Assembly: GCA_936450465.1 (NCBI GenBank)
Contig: OW388296.1
Span: forward strand, 44,744,448 to 44,808,447
Direction of reading: 5' to 3'
Length of the DNA stretch: 64,000 nucleotides
Origin: Gibbula magus
Lineage: Eukaryota; Mollusca; Gastropoda; Trochida; Trochidae
A model generated the notes under the pieces. The model saw only the letters and a list, made by a program, of their open reading frames with translations, was not told where the DNA came from and did no database searches. Below, one piece after another: positions 1 through 14,000 of this stretch. A program made the translations under genes and the position numbers. Within the stretch, counting starts at the first letter, position 1. Every line of letters begins with the position of its first letter.

Positions 1-392
1 ATGGTTAAAGTTTTCTGAAGATGTCCACTGTGGCAAGGTCAAGGTTAAGGTCACAAGGTCAAATATGATGATGTCATCTGAAAGGTCTCATCACAAGGTA
101 TGCACATGCCAAGTATGAAGCCGTAGCTCTGAGCAATCTAAAGTTATGGTCAAGGTTAAAGTTTTCTGAAAATGTCCATTGCGGCAAGGTCAAGGTCACA
201 AGGTCAAATATGATGACCTCATCTGAAAGGTCTCATTACAAGGTATGCACATGCCAAGCATGAAAGCCCTAGCTATGAGCAATCTAAAGTTATGGCCAAG
301 GTTAAAGTTTTTGTGGACAAACACATGGACGTACGGAGACAGACGGACAGGTGAAAAACAATATACCCCGGAATCTCCGATTCGGGGGCATA
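1..392 (+). repeat. dispersed repeat, partial tandem dimer (family A)
   Basis: Two related units of about 150-170 bp lie head to tail and share phrases such as GTTATGGTCAAGGTTAAAG and CAAGGTATGCACATGCCAAG. The segment ends in a GACGGAC-rich stretch and a short CCCCGAATC/GATTCGGGGG-like inverted end before GCATAA. A second, shorter copy lies at 14717-14950. No coding potential is seen. It is probably a non-autonomous transposon, class unknown. Confidence 0.7.
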
Positions 393-403
393 AAAATTAG
401 TAT

Positions 404-608
404 TCATGGTTTGGTAAAGCCACATCTTATTCGAAATAATAAAATGTGTTCACATTAAAATGGCCGCCATGCAATTGTTGCTTTATACGAAACACCGTTA
501 TTACCACTACGGATAATTGGTTTATTAAATAGGATGTTTTATTCTCTAAAGTTAATATAAATGACATAAACTATCATTATAAATGGAAAATTTAGAAAAA
601 TAAAATTT
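404..608 (-). repeat. partial TTAA MITE, family B
   Basis: This matches the interior of the complete copies at 29808-30144 and 52431-52792, through the shared AAAATGGCCGCCATGCAATT stretch and the ACGGATAATTGG stretch. Both terminal inverted repeats are missing or decayed, so it is an old truncated copy. Confidence 0.65.
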
Positions 609-1299
609 CCTTCTTCTCAGAGGTTCATCAAGTATATAAACTGACGGGCAAAAGAAAGTATAACACTCACTTGTTTTCGATTAATTCAATATTTTATAGA
701 AATGAGATGCATTTGATTATCACACGATACAATAACACCTTTCGGCAGTAGTTTGAATGACTTAACTGGTGACTGTTTTATTTTTTAGATAAAATATCAT
801 TATTTAAAGAAGACAGGAGTAAGAAATGAAAGTTACACCAACACGACCCCTACCATGTTCAAGATGTTGTAAATGTGTGCAGGACGAGGTACATTTATTG
901 ATTTTCACACAGAGTATGTGTTATATGTCCATGAACAGTTGTGTTATATCAAAATTAATTTGGGGGAATTTCAAAATTTAAATTTTAAATTTGAATTTTT
1001 GTTTTTTTAACAAGTCAGTTTTTGAATACAGCGTCGAAAACTCAAGATATTTGTCTTTGAAAATTGTACATATGATAAATACAACTGAGTGATATACTTT
1101 CTTTTGCCCAATATCCAAAATGGACCACCGAGAATGCATTTCATTTGATGTTTTCCTTGAATGGCAGTAAATAGTATAAAAACATTGAGGTCAAATTGGT
1201 CAGTTTAGGTTGGTTTTCTGAAGAAACTGGATAGGAGTTGTGACCTTCTAATTAAAGGGTTATAATAATAACTTGTCCGCAACACAAAGTACATTGGAA

Positions 1300-1494
1300 G
1301 TTTGGTTTGTGCATTTTGTACCCGGCAGCCACAGTGTAGCACCAGTTCAAGCGTTGTTCTATACTTATAAAGCTGAGCGCCAAGCAAGGAAGCAACAACT
1401 CCCATCTTTTAACATCTTTTAATGACGCGACTGGGAATCGAACCCCAGTCTTCCGGGTGATGAGCGGACGCTCCAACTGAGCTTCATCCCTGGT
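1300..1494 (-). repeat. tRNA-derived SINE, family A
   Basis: On the minus strand a tRNA-like head (1424-1494) carries an A-box-like AGCTCAGTTGG and a B-box-like GGTTCGATTCC. A body including GTTGTTGCTTCC and CAACGCTTGAACTGG follows. The same body follows a similar head on the plus strand at 10077-10250. That shared body marks a SINE rather than a tRNA gene. Confidence 0.75.
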
Positions 1495-1578
1495 AATGAT
1501 CTCTGTCCTACTGCAACATGCTTATATTGACTCATTTTCATATTTCAAGGCCTTGTGGATTTTTGCAGACACGCGAGA

Positions 1579-1755
1579 TGCCTGTCGAACACTAAAGTCT
1601 CCATTACTGGCTGATTTTAAACCTTACAGCATTTCCTTTGCTTTTCCATCCCAAGAAAGAGGATTGCTGCACTTGCACAGTTGGCTCTGATTTCCTGGCA
1701 CGGAAACCTTAAGGCAATACGGCAAGATTTCAATCAGCCAGTAATGAAGACTGTT
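1579..1755. repeat. foldback MITE-like element
   Basis: The ends are inverted repeats: AGTCTCCATTACTGGCTGATTT near 1600 pairs with AATCAGCCAGTAATGAAGACT near 1735. The same palindromic design is seen at 47134-47350 and, as a half copy, at 16080-16205. Confidence 0.6.
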
Positions 1756-3148
1756 TAGAGATTTTTTAAAAATAGTTTTATTCCTTTTTCAAATACAGGC
1801 AGATATTACATGTTTCAACATTTTACAATATAAGTAGGTACAAATATTGATACAGAGCAACTGCAAGCTAACAATAAAATAAAACGTAGAAGTGATGGTT
1901 GTGTTCTATTTATTGTTCTATTTATTTGGACCTAACATTTTCATACATTCACCGAAGTTGCAGATCTAGAGTGTCAGTTTTTAAAATTAATTATGTCATA
2001 CAGACCCTCGAATAATTGCAATCTGAGTAACATATGCGTTTATCGATTTCATAGACACTGTTTAAATCTTGTTTTAAAATGTAAAATTGCGGTACACTTT
2101 CCTTTAACTTTGATATGTACATATTATATTTGACTGTTGTTATAATAAGATTTAGAATCCTAGGCATATGTTTCAGTTTGATAGGTTTAATATTGAATCT
2201 GTTTTTTGCTCTAACCATGTTTTTAGTCTATCCCAGATATACCTTTGTTTGTGTCTTTCAATTTCATTTTAAATAGAAGGTCGTTCAAGGGTTAATGCGA
2301 CCAAGATTACCTACTTTAGGTTGTGTAGTGTTATTAATTTCTGGTTTTAATGAGATTGCAAACCCAGAATTTGGGAATAAATATCATAAATTGAACCCAG
2401 GATTCAAACGTATGTTCCTATGGCACTGTCACTGTCTCTTCATAATAAACGTCATTCAACAAACATTCCATTCATTGACTTAAACAAGTTTGTTATCATT
2501 GTCAGGGCTGAAAAATAATAAAAAAATGTTTCTGGTCTTTACAGGCTGACAAAAATGATGCAACGATGCGATTTTTTATTTTAATTACAACATTTTTTTG
2601 TTGGAATTAAGAGATAAACAAACAAAATTTATACAATTATTCATATAAATAAAGCACAAACCCTCTTAAATATGTGTTACTTTTCCAAATAGTCAATAAT
2701 CTCACCCCTACACTCCATCTCAACAGAAACAAGTGACATTTTCTATGTCCAATGTTTTCTAAGGCTAAAACATTATAGTTATCTGCCCCTTACTTTTGTT
2801 AAAACCTAGAAGAAAAAAAAACCTGAGGCGTGGGTTTGAAACTGATGCGGGCGGAAACCAGAAACATACATTTAGTAAACAACAAGCACATACAATACAA
2901 AATGTATTTAAATAATTTATTGATTTTTTTATAAGAATATACTATTTATATAAAGAAAAGCCAATATTTATTAGGTATGATTTTCTCAGACTGATTAATA
3001 CTAAAATATTGGATATACACAATGATCAAGTACATGTCCATTTCATGTAGTCAAATATATTGCACAGTTTATGCAGTCATAACAAATAAGTTTATTAAAA
3101 TCATTGCACATTTCAAAGAAAATATAATACTAATCAAATCTTTTTAAA
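1756..3148. other. no gene recognised
   Basis: AT-rich DNA downstream of the minus-strand glycosyltransferase gene. Only short ORFs without family resemblance are seen. Confidence 0.4.
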
Positions 3149-3149
3149 A

Positions 3150-4642
3150 AATAGAGCCACTGGCTCTGAAGCTCATCAGGAATCATGTTATTAATTATCT
3201 CTAAGGAAAAGATTAAGATATCACATATGTCATTGCCCAGTCATCAAATTTAAAAGTTATCATCAAGATTGGTTACACATTAATCCATATTCATTATAAA
3301 TAATGTAGACCTTTGCAGTTTATTGTTTTACTTCTTATTTTTATTCTGGAATTATCAACATTTATTACATAATGAAAAAGAGCCCCTATTTGTTTCTAAA
3401 AATCCTGTTTCTCATAGGCTCATAGTTTCATAGGCTCCTTTTCAATATTCAATTAATAAATTCTATTGAGCATCTGAGTGTAAGACTAAATCAGTAACAC
3501 AGCAGAGAAGTAACCTGAAACCTCCGTGTATTAGCTGCTGTTTGTATCTCTGCCAGGGAGTGGTCACTCCCCAGGTCAACACCTGCAATTACACAACATG
3601 CAGACCCTGGACTCACAGCCAGTGAATTATATATTTTAAATATTGTTTTCCCCATCTTTATTTATTTTTCTTTATTGGAAAAGAAGATGTGGTATCACAA
3701 ACTCATGAAGCTAGTTTTAATAGACTAATCTTACTTCATCACCAGTCATATTGAGTATACATATCTACCAGGTAATGTAAAATAAAACATTTCTTAACCC
3801 TTTTTCAATTTTTTCCTCTGCATCCTGTCACAATATTCAGTTCACAAGCTATTCAATAGTTTTCTAATTGCACATTGATTAAATCAAACATGTCCATAAT
3901 GTAGTATTACTCTTAAGCTGACATATGAAGTGCACATAAAATCTCATTATCTTCACAGCTCATTGAAACAGCTGTTTTAAGTGGTGACCCCTGTGATTCA
4001 TATTTGGGTACACAAGATCACCAAATCTACAATTTAGAATCCCCATTGGCCAAAGAGTCTGTACATAACATTTCAGCTTTCTAGAGCTTTTGGGACTGGA
4101 GAAAAAGATGAAAAATGCTTTTAAGGTTGTGACCCCAGTGGCCCTTATTTGGGGTCACAGGGTCACCAAACCTACAATTTAGAATCCCCTTCAGACAAGG
4201 AGTCTGTTCATAAAATTTCAGCTCTCTATGTTCATTGGGACTTGAGAAGAAGATGAAAATAGCTTTTTAGGTAATCCCCTGTGGCCCTTATTTGGGGTCA
4301 CAGGGTCACCAAATCTACTATTTAGAATCCCTATTGGCCAAGGGTACATGAAATTTCAAGTCTCTAGGGTCAGTGTTTCTTGAGAAGAAGATGAAAATAT
4401 GTTTAAAGGTCATGACCTCTGTGACCTTTATTTGGGGTCGCATGGTCACCAATTTTACAATTTAGAATCCCCATTAGCCCAAGAGTCTGCACACAACTTT
4501 ACACAAAATTTCAGCTCCCTAGACCAAGTGGTTCTGGAGAAGAAGACGAAAATGCAAAAAGTTTACAGACGGACGGACGGACAGACTCCGGACACCATGC
4601 CATGCCATAAGAACATCAGGCCTTTCAGGCCAGATGAGCTAA
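3150..4642 (-). repeat. family C element with internal tandem units
   Basis: It runs from the hairpin-forming ATAGAGCCACTGGCTCT end to the AGGCCTTTCAGGCCAGATGAGCT end, the reverse of the order at 37543-37993. From about 3976 to 4560 there are roughly four diverged units of about 140 bp with the phrase GGGGTCACAGGGTCACCAAA. The ORF at 4399-4674 lies wholly inside these repeats and is not taken as a gene. Confidence 0.75.
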
Positions 4643-4915
4643 AAATGGAACAGTCAACTTCTTTATTGCTGTGAATGAAACAATTCAATGTAGATACTAA
4701 CAAAATCAAAGGGGTGCATTCAAGAAAGCATCCTTGGTTACCCAGGGTTTTATATATGCTCCGTTATTTCACCCCTGGGACATTCCATCAGAGAAATCTG
4801 TACTCAAATTACCCGCCCTTCAAAGCGTTCTGATGTCATGAATTGATGATGAAATAGGATTATGACAATATGATTGTCGTTATATCTACAATGTATTATG
4901 TAGATATCGCTGACA

Positions 4916-5017
4916 CTAATCTTTTTTCAACTTCTTTCCATAATACAGCTGGGCCAGAGTTTCCGTCGACACGCCCACTGAATACAGTGTCACTATAAGT
5001 CTGTTGATAAATGTTGC
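4916..5017 (-). CDS. glycosyltransferase exon 11 (residues 468-500 and stop)
   Basis: Acceptor CTTTTCAG. Encodes VGVSTETLAQLYY and ends KKLKKD then TAG. The GVS..TLAQLYY pattern matches the family C-terminus. The lysine-rich tail is notable. Confidence 0.85.
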   Translation of the reverse strand, partial: ATFINRLIVTLYSVGVSTETLAQLYYGKKLKKD

Positions 5018-8000
5018 CTGAAAAGAAAATTTAGATTTAAATAGACACAGGAGTGATCAGAAGATGACATGTCCCACTGGTCCCACATAATTTGTAAAAC
5101 ACATCTTTGACAGATAATTGTATATCTACTACCATACTTCAGTTAGTGGGTAATACACATGCTGAGTTTCAGACATGATGAAGTGTTTTGGAGTTCTGCT
5201 TCTGAGCAGACCTACCTCTGAAGTCCAAATCAAACGTGTTTCTATTGAAACAGAAAAAAAAACATTTCAGAAATCTGAAAATATCAAAAGGCACCACTTC
5301 AGTTAGTGGGTAATACACATGAAATGTTTCAGGAAGGTATGACAAAGAGTTTTGGAGCTGTGCTCTGGAAACGAACCTGTCTCTGAACAAAGTCCAAATT
5401 CAACACGTTTCTATGAAAACGAAAAAAAAAAATTCAGAAATATCAAAAAGCATCACTTCAGTTGGTGGCTAATACACATGGTAAGTTTTAGAAAGATATC
5501 GTGAACAGTTTTCGAGTTCTGCTTCGGAAATGAAATGATTATGGACGGACGGACCGACCGACTAACGGACAGGGCGACGACTATATCCCACGGTATTACA
5601 TACAGGTGGGATAAAAATTAAAAAGAGCTCTGTAGTTCATTAGGCTTTGTATGTTTTCAATCTTGGGTCCAAAATAAATTGTGAAGACTTTGATTGAATA
5701 AATGACACGTGATTTGATGGTAAGTCGATGAAATGTATTTGAAAAATAAGTTTACCAATAGTAAAAACCTCTTATCTCTTCGGAAAATCAAGTAAATAAT
5801 GAGTGTACATGGTTCAGTAAGGCCATGGTAATCGTTTTTGTTTGTTCACAATAAAATGGCTGCCATGCATTGTTTGCTTTATATGCAACACCTTTATTAC
5901 TACTATGGATAATTGGTTTGTGCAATAAGATGTTTTACCCTCTATAGTGAATTTAAATGACACAAACTATCATTATAAATAGGAAATTTGAAAAAATAAA
6001 TTTTGCAAAAACATGCTACAGTCCCTTTAAATTGTCAATGCTACTATTTGAATGAAGCAGGTTTAGTTTCCATACAACAGATGTTATTTTGAATGATTTC
6101 GAAGAATATCTTGGTAATAAATTTCAGTCCAATTTCTGATGATAAATAAACTAACAAGAGTCATCAGAAGATGACATATCCCACCCGTTCCACAAAATTT
6201 GTAAAACACATCTTTGACAGATACTTGTGTATCTACTACCGTACTTCAGTTAGTGGGTATTACAGAGTTTCAGGAATGTTACGGGTTTTAGACTTCTGCT
6301 CCAGAAGCAGTCAAAATCAACAACAACCAACATCCCTCTCATGTTTCTATGGAAACGAAAAAAAATAAAATTTTCAGAAATCTTAAAATATCAAAAGGCA
6401 CCACTTCAGTTGGTGGGTAATACACATGCAAAGTTTCAGAAAGATATCATGAACGGTTTTCGAGTTCTGCTCCGGAAACGAAATTATTACGGACGGACGG
6501 ACGGAGGAACGGACAGGGCAACGACTATATCCCACGGTATTACATACAGGTGGTATAGAAATTAAAAAGAGCTCTGTAGTTCATTAGGCTTTGTATGTTT
6601 TTAATCTTGGGTCAAAAATAAGTTGTGAAGACTTTGATTGAATAAATGACACGTGATTTGATGGTAAGTCGATGAAATGTATTTGAAAAATAAGTTTACC
6701 AATAGTAAAAACCCCTTATCTCTTCGGAAAATCAAGTAAATAATGAGTGTACATGGTTCAGTAAGGCCATACATGGTAATCTTTTTTGTCATTCGAAATA
6801 ATAAATTGTGTTCACAATAAAATGGCTGCCATGCATTTTTTGCCTTATATGCAACACCTTTATTACTACTACGGATAATTGGTTTGTGCAATAAGATGTT
6901 TTACCCTCTAAAGTGAATTTAAATGACACAAACTATCATTATAAATAGGAAATTTAAAAAAATAAATTTTGCAAAAAACGTGCTACAGTCCCTTTAAAAT
7001 GGCCATGCTAATATTTGAATGAAGCAGGTTTAGTTTCCATACAACAGATGTTATTTTGAATGATTTCGAAGAATATCTTGGTAATAAATTTCAATCCAAT
7101 TTCTGATGATAACTAAACTAATAACAACTCAAAGAATCAATACATTTGTAACTCAATGTACAATTTCAATTATTGGTTTGTTATTCAATAAAAAGGCAAC
7201 ACAAAAACATCTCAAACAGAAATTATGTCGTTAGGTGAGATGATATCCAAACATGTTTTCAAAATACTTGTGCATGGACATATTATTATATTTTAATACC
7301 TATCTCTCTCATGACTTGGTAGGCTCTTATTCTCACCTACCTTCAGTGGTCCTTTTGTTTCTTGTCTCCGTGATGACGTGATGACACTTTCCGGTAACGT
7401 AACAACATGCCCAATTTTTCTTAGCTTCCGGACCTGATCAAAGAGGATTAAAAAGAATAACTATTTTGTAATTGATAATTTTTAAATTTTGACTAAATAG
7501 TATTATCATGTAATGGAACTTAATGTATCTCTTCAGACATCTTCATTTGTAATTCCTCATTTCTGTTTATAATTATGGATTCCGTCTATTGTCTTGTAGA
7601 TTTTTTCTTTTCTGGGAATAATCTCTTGTAGGTATTTCTTGGAAGACTACCAATCAAACTGAGCTTATCAGTCGTATTAATAATCGATATCTCATCTGCC
7701 TCAATGTAACACCAGTGAAGGGAGACATATCCATTATAACCATGATATGGGGAATAATTAAAAAAAAGAATACATTGACATCTGATGGTTATTAAGTGAG
7801 AGAAAACACTTCTCATTCCACAAGTTCATGATATTATAACCTTTGCTTCACTTGAAACATGATAACCTTGACAATCAAGTCTATAGAAATTTCTTTTTCT
7901 CAGAGGATAATCCTTTGTAATATTTAATAAAACGGTCATTGACAAAGAATAATGTTCTTTTTAGAGATTAAGCAGCGGCGGATGCGGATTTTAATTTAAC

Positions 8001-11000
8001 CTTTTTTTTTTATTTATAATCTTTTATTTTTTATAAGTCCCTGCCATTGCATTCTTGAGTTGATCCGAAAACAGAGTCTTTCACCCTGCACACACGAATC
8101 TAGAGTAACTTCTGATTATCACATTAGATATCAAACTTTATTTTTCTTAAAGAAATATATAAATTGTTCAGTGTAAATTATGTTGTTCATTATCAATAAC
8201 TGTCATAAACTAATTTGAACAAGCAATTTTTACTAAGTTGACATGATTCCCCCGCCGCAAATTAAATACTTCAAAATTGAAAAATAATGTAAAAAGTCAG
8301 CAAAATCGATTAAGTTCTAAATCTTCAATAAAAGAACAATTGGTGTAAGATAATGATGAGAATCCAAAGAACAGTTCTTGTGATATCCTGCTGACTTGCT
8401 TATCATGTAAGTTCACATGCCAAACGAACAAGGGGCGTCCAATAAAGATATCCCCTGTCCAACTTCTCTATCAGGGAAATCTTTATTGAACGCCCCTCGT
8501 ACATACATGAACGCGGCAGAATACTATATCCCCTGCATAGCGCTACACTCACGGCGGGGGATAAAAAAATATTTCAATTGTAGCTCCATACCAAAATGAA
8601 ATCATCAAGGAGTTTGACGGAATCAAAACCGCCAACTTGGTGATAACTTTTCCGAGTCATCATCAGTGTCTGGTCACCGTATGGAGACTCTAGAATACAA
8701 AGTGAACAGGAATTGATTATGGCAGCAAATTATTTCAAGCAATCTGATTGGTCGTAACCATACTGACAAGCATTAAAATGGTAATTTTTGACAACAGTCA
8801 GTACTTTTTACAGTGACAGATTAAGGGTGAGTTCAAACCTCCTGCCACCTCCCTTTGAAAGATTTTGGATGTAAATTTTATGGACCCATAGGTGAACCTA
8901 GATGAACCCCCCTTTTCAATTTGTGTTCAAGGAGTGAGACAGGGAAAGCTTCTCCCTCATTTCAGTTCCCATAAAAAAGCAAATAAAAACACAGAAAATG
9001 AAAGATACAGACCGGGAAGAAAGTAGATGAAGAACCGGGCAAATGCTAAAACAAGCCTTAGCTGAAATGATGTGAACCAGTTAAGTTCAGAGAGGCCTCG
9101 TGATTTTCTGAAAGGATTAATGGAACATGACCAAACTTCCTCTATAAACTCGAGATCATTCAATTAAAGAAAGAGAGTTGACAGACACAAACAAAAAAAA
9201 ATGAGATAAGGAAATGATTGATTTTAGAATTTGTATATTTGTTAAAAATATTAAGTAAATGTTCTTTTATCAAAATGTGTAAAAAAAAATTGTGGTCACG
9301 GAATGATTTAAAGAGTAAACATCATTAATAAAAATAGTGACTACAATTATCACATCAAAAATGCATAAACTTGTCCACAGACAAAAACATTTTCAGGACT
9401 GTTGGCAAAGGTTTGTTGAAGAAGACAAGGAATTTATGGATGATCAACTTCTTTATTTAACTATTGGACACACTCATTTAACACACTCCTATCTTTTAAA
9501 GGGGGAAGATCCCGCGACGTGTATCCCCTGCCAGTGTCCCCTCACAGAGTGAGCTCATATCAGGGAAACATTTTACCCTAATATTTCCATTTCTCAAGTT
9601 TTTACTCACTTTGGTGAACATCGCGTTTTAGATTTTATTTAAATTAATCTATTTGATAAACTATAACTTTTATATATTCTATATCAGCTTTTAACCAAAT
9701 TGTGATAAGTTGCTGGTGTTTTTACGGCCTTCGTGTCGTTCTTGTATGCTTTTGCTATTATTTAAAATATCTAATTTAATCAAATTTATCGCCGCTAATG
9801 GCTGCAATATTGCCCAAGTGGCTTTAAACAATAACTCACTCACTCAATCTTTATTTAACAATTGTGATGTTTCGGTATACCGATATCAAGCATATGGGAG
9901 AGGTGATAAAACAAAAGGGTATAAACATGATACATGGTATGATAGTGAGAGAAATGAAAAAATTAAGATATAACAGAGAGAACTAAAACATCTCCACCCT
10001 TATCCGCCGTGCCATCCTTTCCTCTGCCATCCCTGACTTTGAGCTAAATCACCTCCGGCATGTCTTCACAAAACTCGATGTAGCTCAGTTGGTAGAGTGT
10101 CCACTCATTACCCGGAAGGTCGGGGTTCGATTCTTGGCCGCGTCATACCAAAAGACGTTGAAAGATGGTTGTTGTTGCTTCCTGCTTGGCACTCAGCATT
10201 ATAAGGATACAACAACGCTTGAACTGGCGCTGCACTGTGCCGGGTGCCAAGGGCACACATGATTTTCCAAATTTACATTGTAATAAGGACAGTAAAGTGT
10301 TATTAAATCTCCACAGAAGTTGATCATCCATAAATGTCTTGTCTTCTTCATCACACCAACTTCTAGAATGCCTCTCAAACAGTTGAAAGGTTTGATGGAA
10401 TGAATTACCTATGATCTGGATGCAGGCCATCAAAGTCCAGCTGAAAGGCTGCCATCACATTGCCAGGAACTGCCAGAGACTCGGCGCCAAGGATATCAAA
10501 GTCTGCTGGTAGTTTGGTGTCTGCATGGAGAAACATCAGCAGTGATCCGGTGGCGTGACTAGCTCCTGCGTGTTGCTGCAACCCGCGACCTAGGAGATAT
10601 TGAGATACAAGATAAAACTGACTGTCATGTCAACAAATGAACCAGGGATTTATCAGGACTTCATTTTTAGTTTCATGGACTTTAAGTTTAGGGGTCCTTG
10701 TCTATAAAGTGAGAGTTGCAGAATATTGTTTTTAAATTGAAAATCAAGTTTGAATTAAATCAATTAAACACTGTTGAATCTGTTTTGTATTCTTTATTTT
10801 CATTTGAATGTATTTAAATTTCATGTAAATTTGTAAGATCTTCCTTTTGTTGAAATTTGACAAAATCACGTTTGTAGTAAACCAAATAATTAATTATTAT
10901 TCGCCTTAAAATCATCTGTAAATCACAATCAGTCATATTTTTTTTCTGCTTTCCTGGCAACGTGTTTTCATATTCTTAGCGACAATTGTCATTACTTATG

Positions 11001-14000
11001 CATACTGATCTGTAAATCCCAGTATAAACAGTATGAATTCTGACCTGTCATCTTGAGTAAGATTTTTGTCTCTCACATTAATTGGAATGTTTACCATGAT
11101 TAAATATCCTGGTGCATATTACTGATAGACATGAGCCCAGCAGTTCATTCAGATGGTGTTGACTATCATTAGGTCTACCTGGCCACTCTGTCCCAGTGTA
11201 AAATGTATACACTCTGGCGTCTGCTCCACCTTCATACCCTGGGTTACAACCCCACTCAAAACTGCACAATGTGATCTAAGGTCCAGCCCAATCTGTTAAA
11301 TTTGACCTTGTTCAGAGGAATAAAACTTGCAAATTAATGCATCTACCGGGATACGAACAGGTTCTGTAGATTCCTCGGCAAAAGGTCTGAGAACACCCCA
11401 TATAGGCGAGTGTTCCGTATAAGTTGAGTTCAGACAAAGCCCAGTCAAAAAGCTGACCAATCACATCATTGTTTTTAAACGGTCCCTGTTTTGAAAGCAT
11501 TCGGAACAGAAGAAAGGATAGCTGTTTGGAGTTATCTGCCCCTAGCTTTTGTTGGACGTCTTGTGATGGTCTTTGCCATCACGCCCTGTATTTGACTTTG
11601 TAAGTGTCCTGATCATTTGAAGAACACAAGTCTCTCCAATCTGAGATCTCTCTCTACACTGAAACGCTTTCCAATTGATAACAATTTCGTCATTCACATT
11701 GAAAATTGCTTATTTAAATCTTCAACTGATCACAGAATTACCCGGTTGACTTGAGATAACTTTGATGTTGACAGGAGAGGTTTTCGCAAACTCTTGAGCT
11801 CTTGTAACCGTGTCATCAGAGCTTCCTCCGTCACTGATGATCACTTCCGCTATATTGTCTGTCGAACTCACGCTCTGAAATGAAACGTATGTCTTATCAA
11901 CTTTAAATTATCCATTTGTGCATGGAAGTCTCACATTGTGCCCGTATTGTGGTTGCAAAGCGAACATATGTTCAGTATCCTGCTTAAGTTGAACGACAAG
12001 GAAAATGAGTCTGTCATATAACCATGGAATATAAGCGGCGCCATAGAACCACAGATTATATATAATTTACAAGATGGCTGACGCTGCCTTTTCAGAACTC
12101 TGACATCACCTGGCACCAACAGCTCCCTGGGCCATGTCTTGGAGACAAACTCGCTCATGCTTTCATACTTTCATGCTTTTAGCGCAGACATAGCCCAGTC
12201 AAGGCCAATCACATCATAGTTTTTAAACGGTCGCCTGAGTTGGAGTTATCTGATTTTTTTCAATCGGTCAACTGACTTTCCAAATGTTCAGCAGGTCAAT
12301 TTTCAATTCAAACTGGATTCACAATCAGACATGTCCGGCAAATAGACCGATAATCTGCATCCCTGATCTGCACATGTGCATATAATGTTACATGACACTT
12401 GTTAAATTTATCATAAGTTTTATTATTAGATCTAAGTTACCTTCAAGAGTTCCTGAAGTGTATACACAATGTTGTCAGCCTCGTTGTAGGTTGGTATGAC
12501 AACGCTCCAGCGAGGGAGTCTCAGCTCTGATGAAGGAACTCCAACTGCTTCCTCAAATACAGAAAGGTCTTCAGGAAGATCCTGTAAACAGAGAATATGA
12601 AAAATAGGTCAGCCATATTGACACAGGATTCACACAAGGGCGGGGACTGCCAGAAACAACTTTATATCAAGAAGCCAAATTAGATTATTGTAGATTTTAA
12701 AATCGTTATTTCTTTCCCTGTCTCAAAAACTACTAACAAGTAAGAGAATTAAATTGAGTCTTGTGAAGAAATCATATTTAAAATGTGCTTCCACTTTTAT
12801 CAAGCAGATATGCAAAGCGGCTGCTGCAACAGTTCATTCAAGATGGAAGCAGTAAATTGTCTAAGCCAGCGGTGACATCTTGAAAGGGCTTAGGTGGAGT
12901 TTGTAAATAATTACCTATTTTTCAGATAGAAGGTGAATTAACTCACCAAATCACCAAGAACACTGGGGAAGAATATCGGCTGTAAACAGGCCGTCTAAGA
13001 TGGATGCAATAAAATTGGCTAAAGCAGTTATAACTTGAATGGACTTCAAAGGAAGTTTGTATATAATTACTCATTTTCAGATAAAAGGTGAATTAAATTA
13101 CCACATCACGAAATACCCAAGAAAGTAAATCGACTGCTACAAGCAGTCCATTCAAGAAGGAAGCAGCAAATTTGCCAGAGGATTCGAGTTTGTAAATAAT
13201 TACCTTTTCTTCAGATAATACATTAACCAACTCACCACGTCATTAAGAACCTGAGGAAGCACGTGAAGTTTGAGTTCAAGACGTCGACAAGCTACTGCCT
13301 GTTGCTGGAACACGTCCTCTGTACCCCATTTTATTCCCTTGAACAGGTCTTCTGCAAAATTTCATTTAGAAACAGGTATATAGAGAATCTCACCCAAGTG
13401 TCTTCTGATATCAATTATATCAACAGAAGTTGATAAAAGTCACAAATATCCAAGGCTTGCCGAGGATATTTTTTACTTTTATCAACGAGTGTTGATATAT
13501 TTGATATCAGAAGACACGAGGGAGAGATTCTATTTATCATCCAAAATCATTATTATTACTCTCTTAAATTTCTATTATATCTCTGAGCACAGTTCTGCCA
13601 TTTGACTTCCTATGCGGTGATGTCATTGCATTGTGATGTCATTAATGACGATGTAAAAGCATTGTGATGTCATGTAGTTGACGGTGACAGGACATTGTTC
13701 AAAATCTACTGCCAAAACAATATCTCCTAGGAGATATCGCTTGATCTCACACAAGAGATATCTCCTGTGGAACACAGTTTTGGATGATAAAAAGAGAATC
13801 TCATCCAAGTTTTCTCTCATTAGAGGTGTGACAATACAGAAATTCATGATACGATACATATCATGATATCTCAGAATGATACGATTTTATACAATACATA
13901 TCACAACATTAAATTGTTAGTGTTAGATAACATTCATTTTTGTCAAGGACCAAAATTTTAGTGAAACTAAATAATTCTAAAGTCTGCAATGCATATCATG

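Noticed and set aside
3489..3595. possible extra glycosyltransferase exon on the minus strand (GVDLGSDHSLAEI after an acceptor-like TTGCAG)
   Set aside because: The exon at 4916-5017 matches the family C-terminus better, joins in phase, and ends in its own stop. The other lies within a family C repeat.
9337..9552. 71-aa plus-strand ORF with EEDKEFMDDQLL
   Set aside because: The same phrase occurs on the minus strand near 10310-10360 (EEDKTFMDDQLL), so it belongs to a dispersed repeat inside the glycosyltransferase intron.
10077..10144. tRNA gene
   Set aside because: A and B boxes are present, but the arms do not pair into a full cloverleaf by eye and a conserved SINE body follows, as in the copy at 1300-1494.
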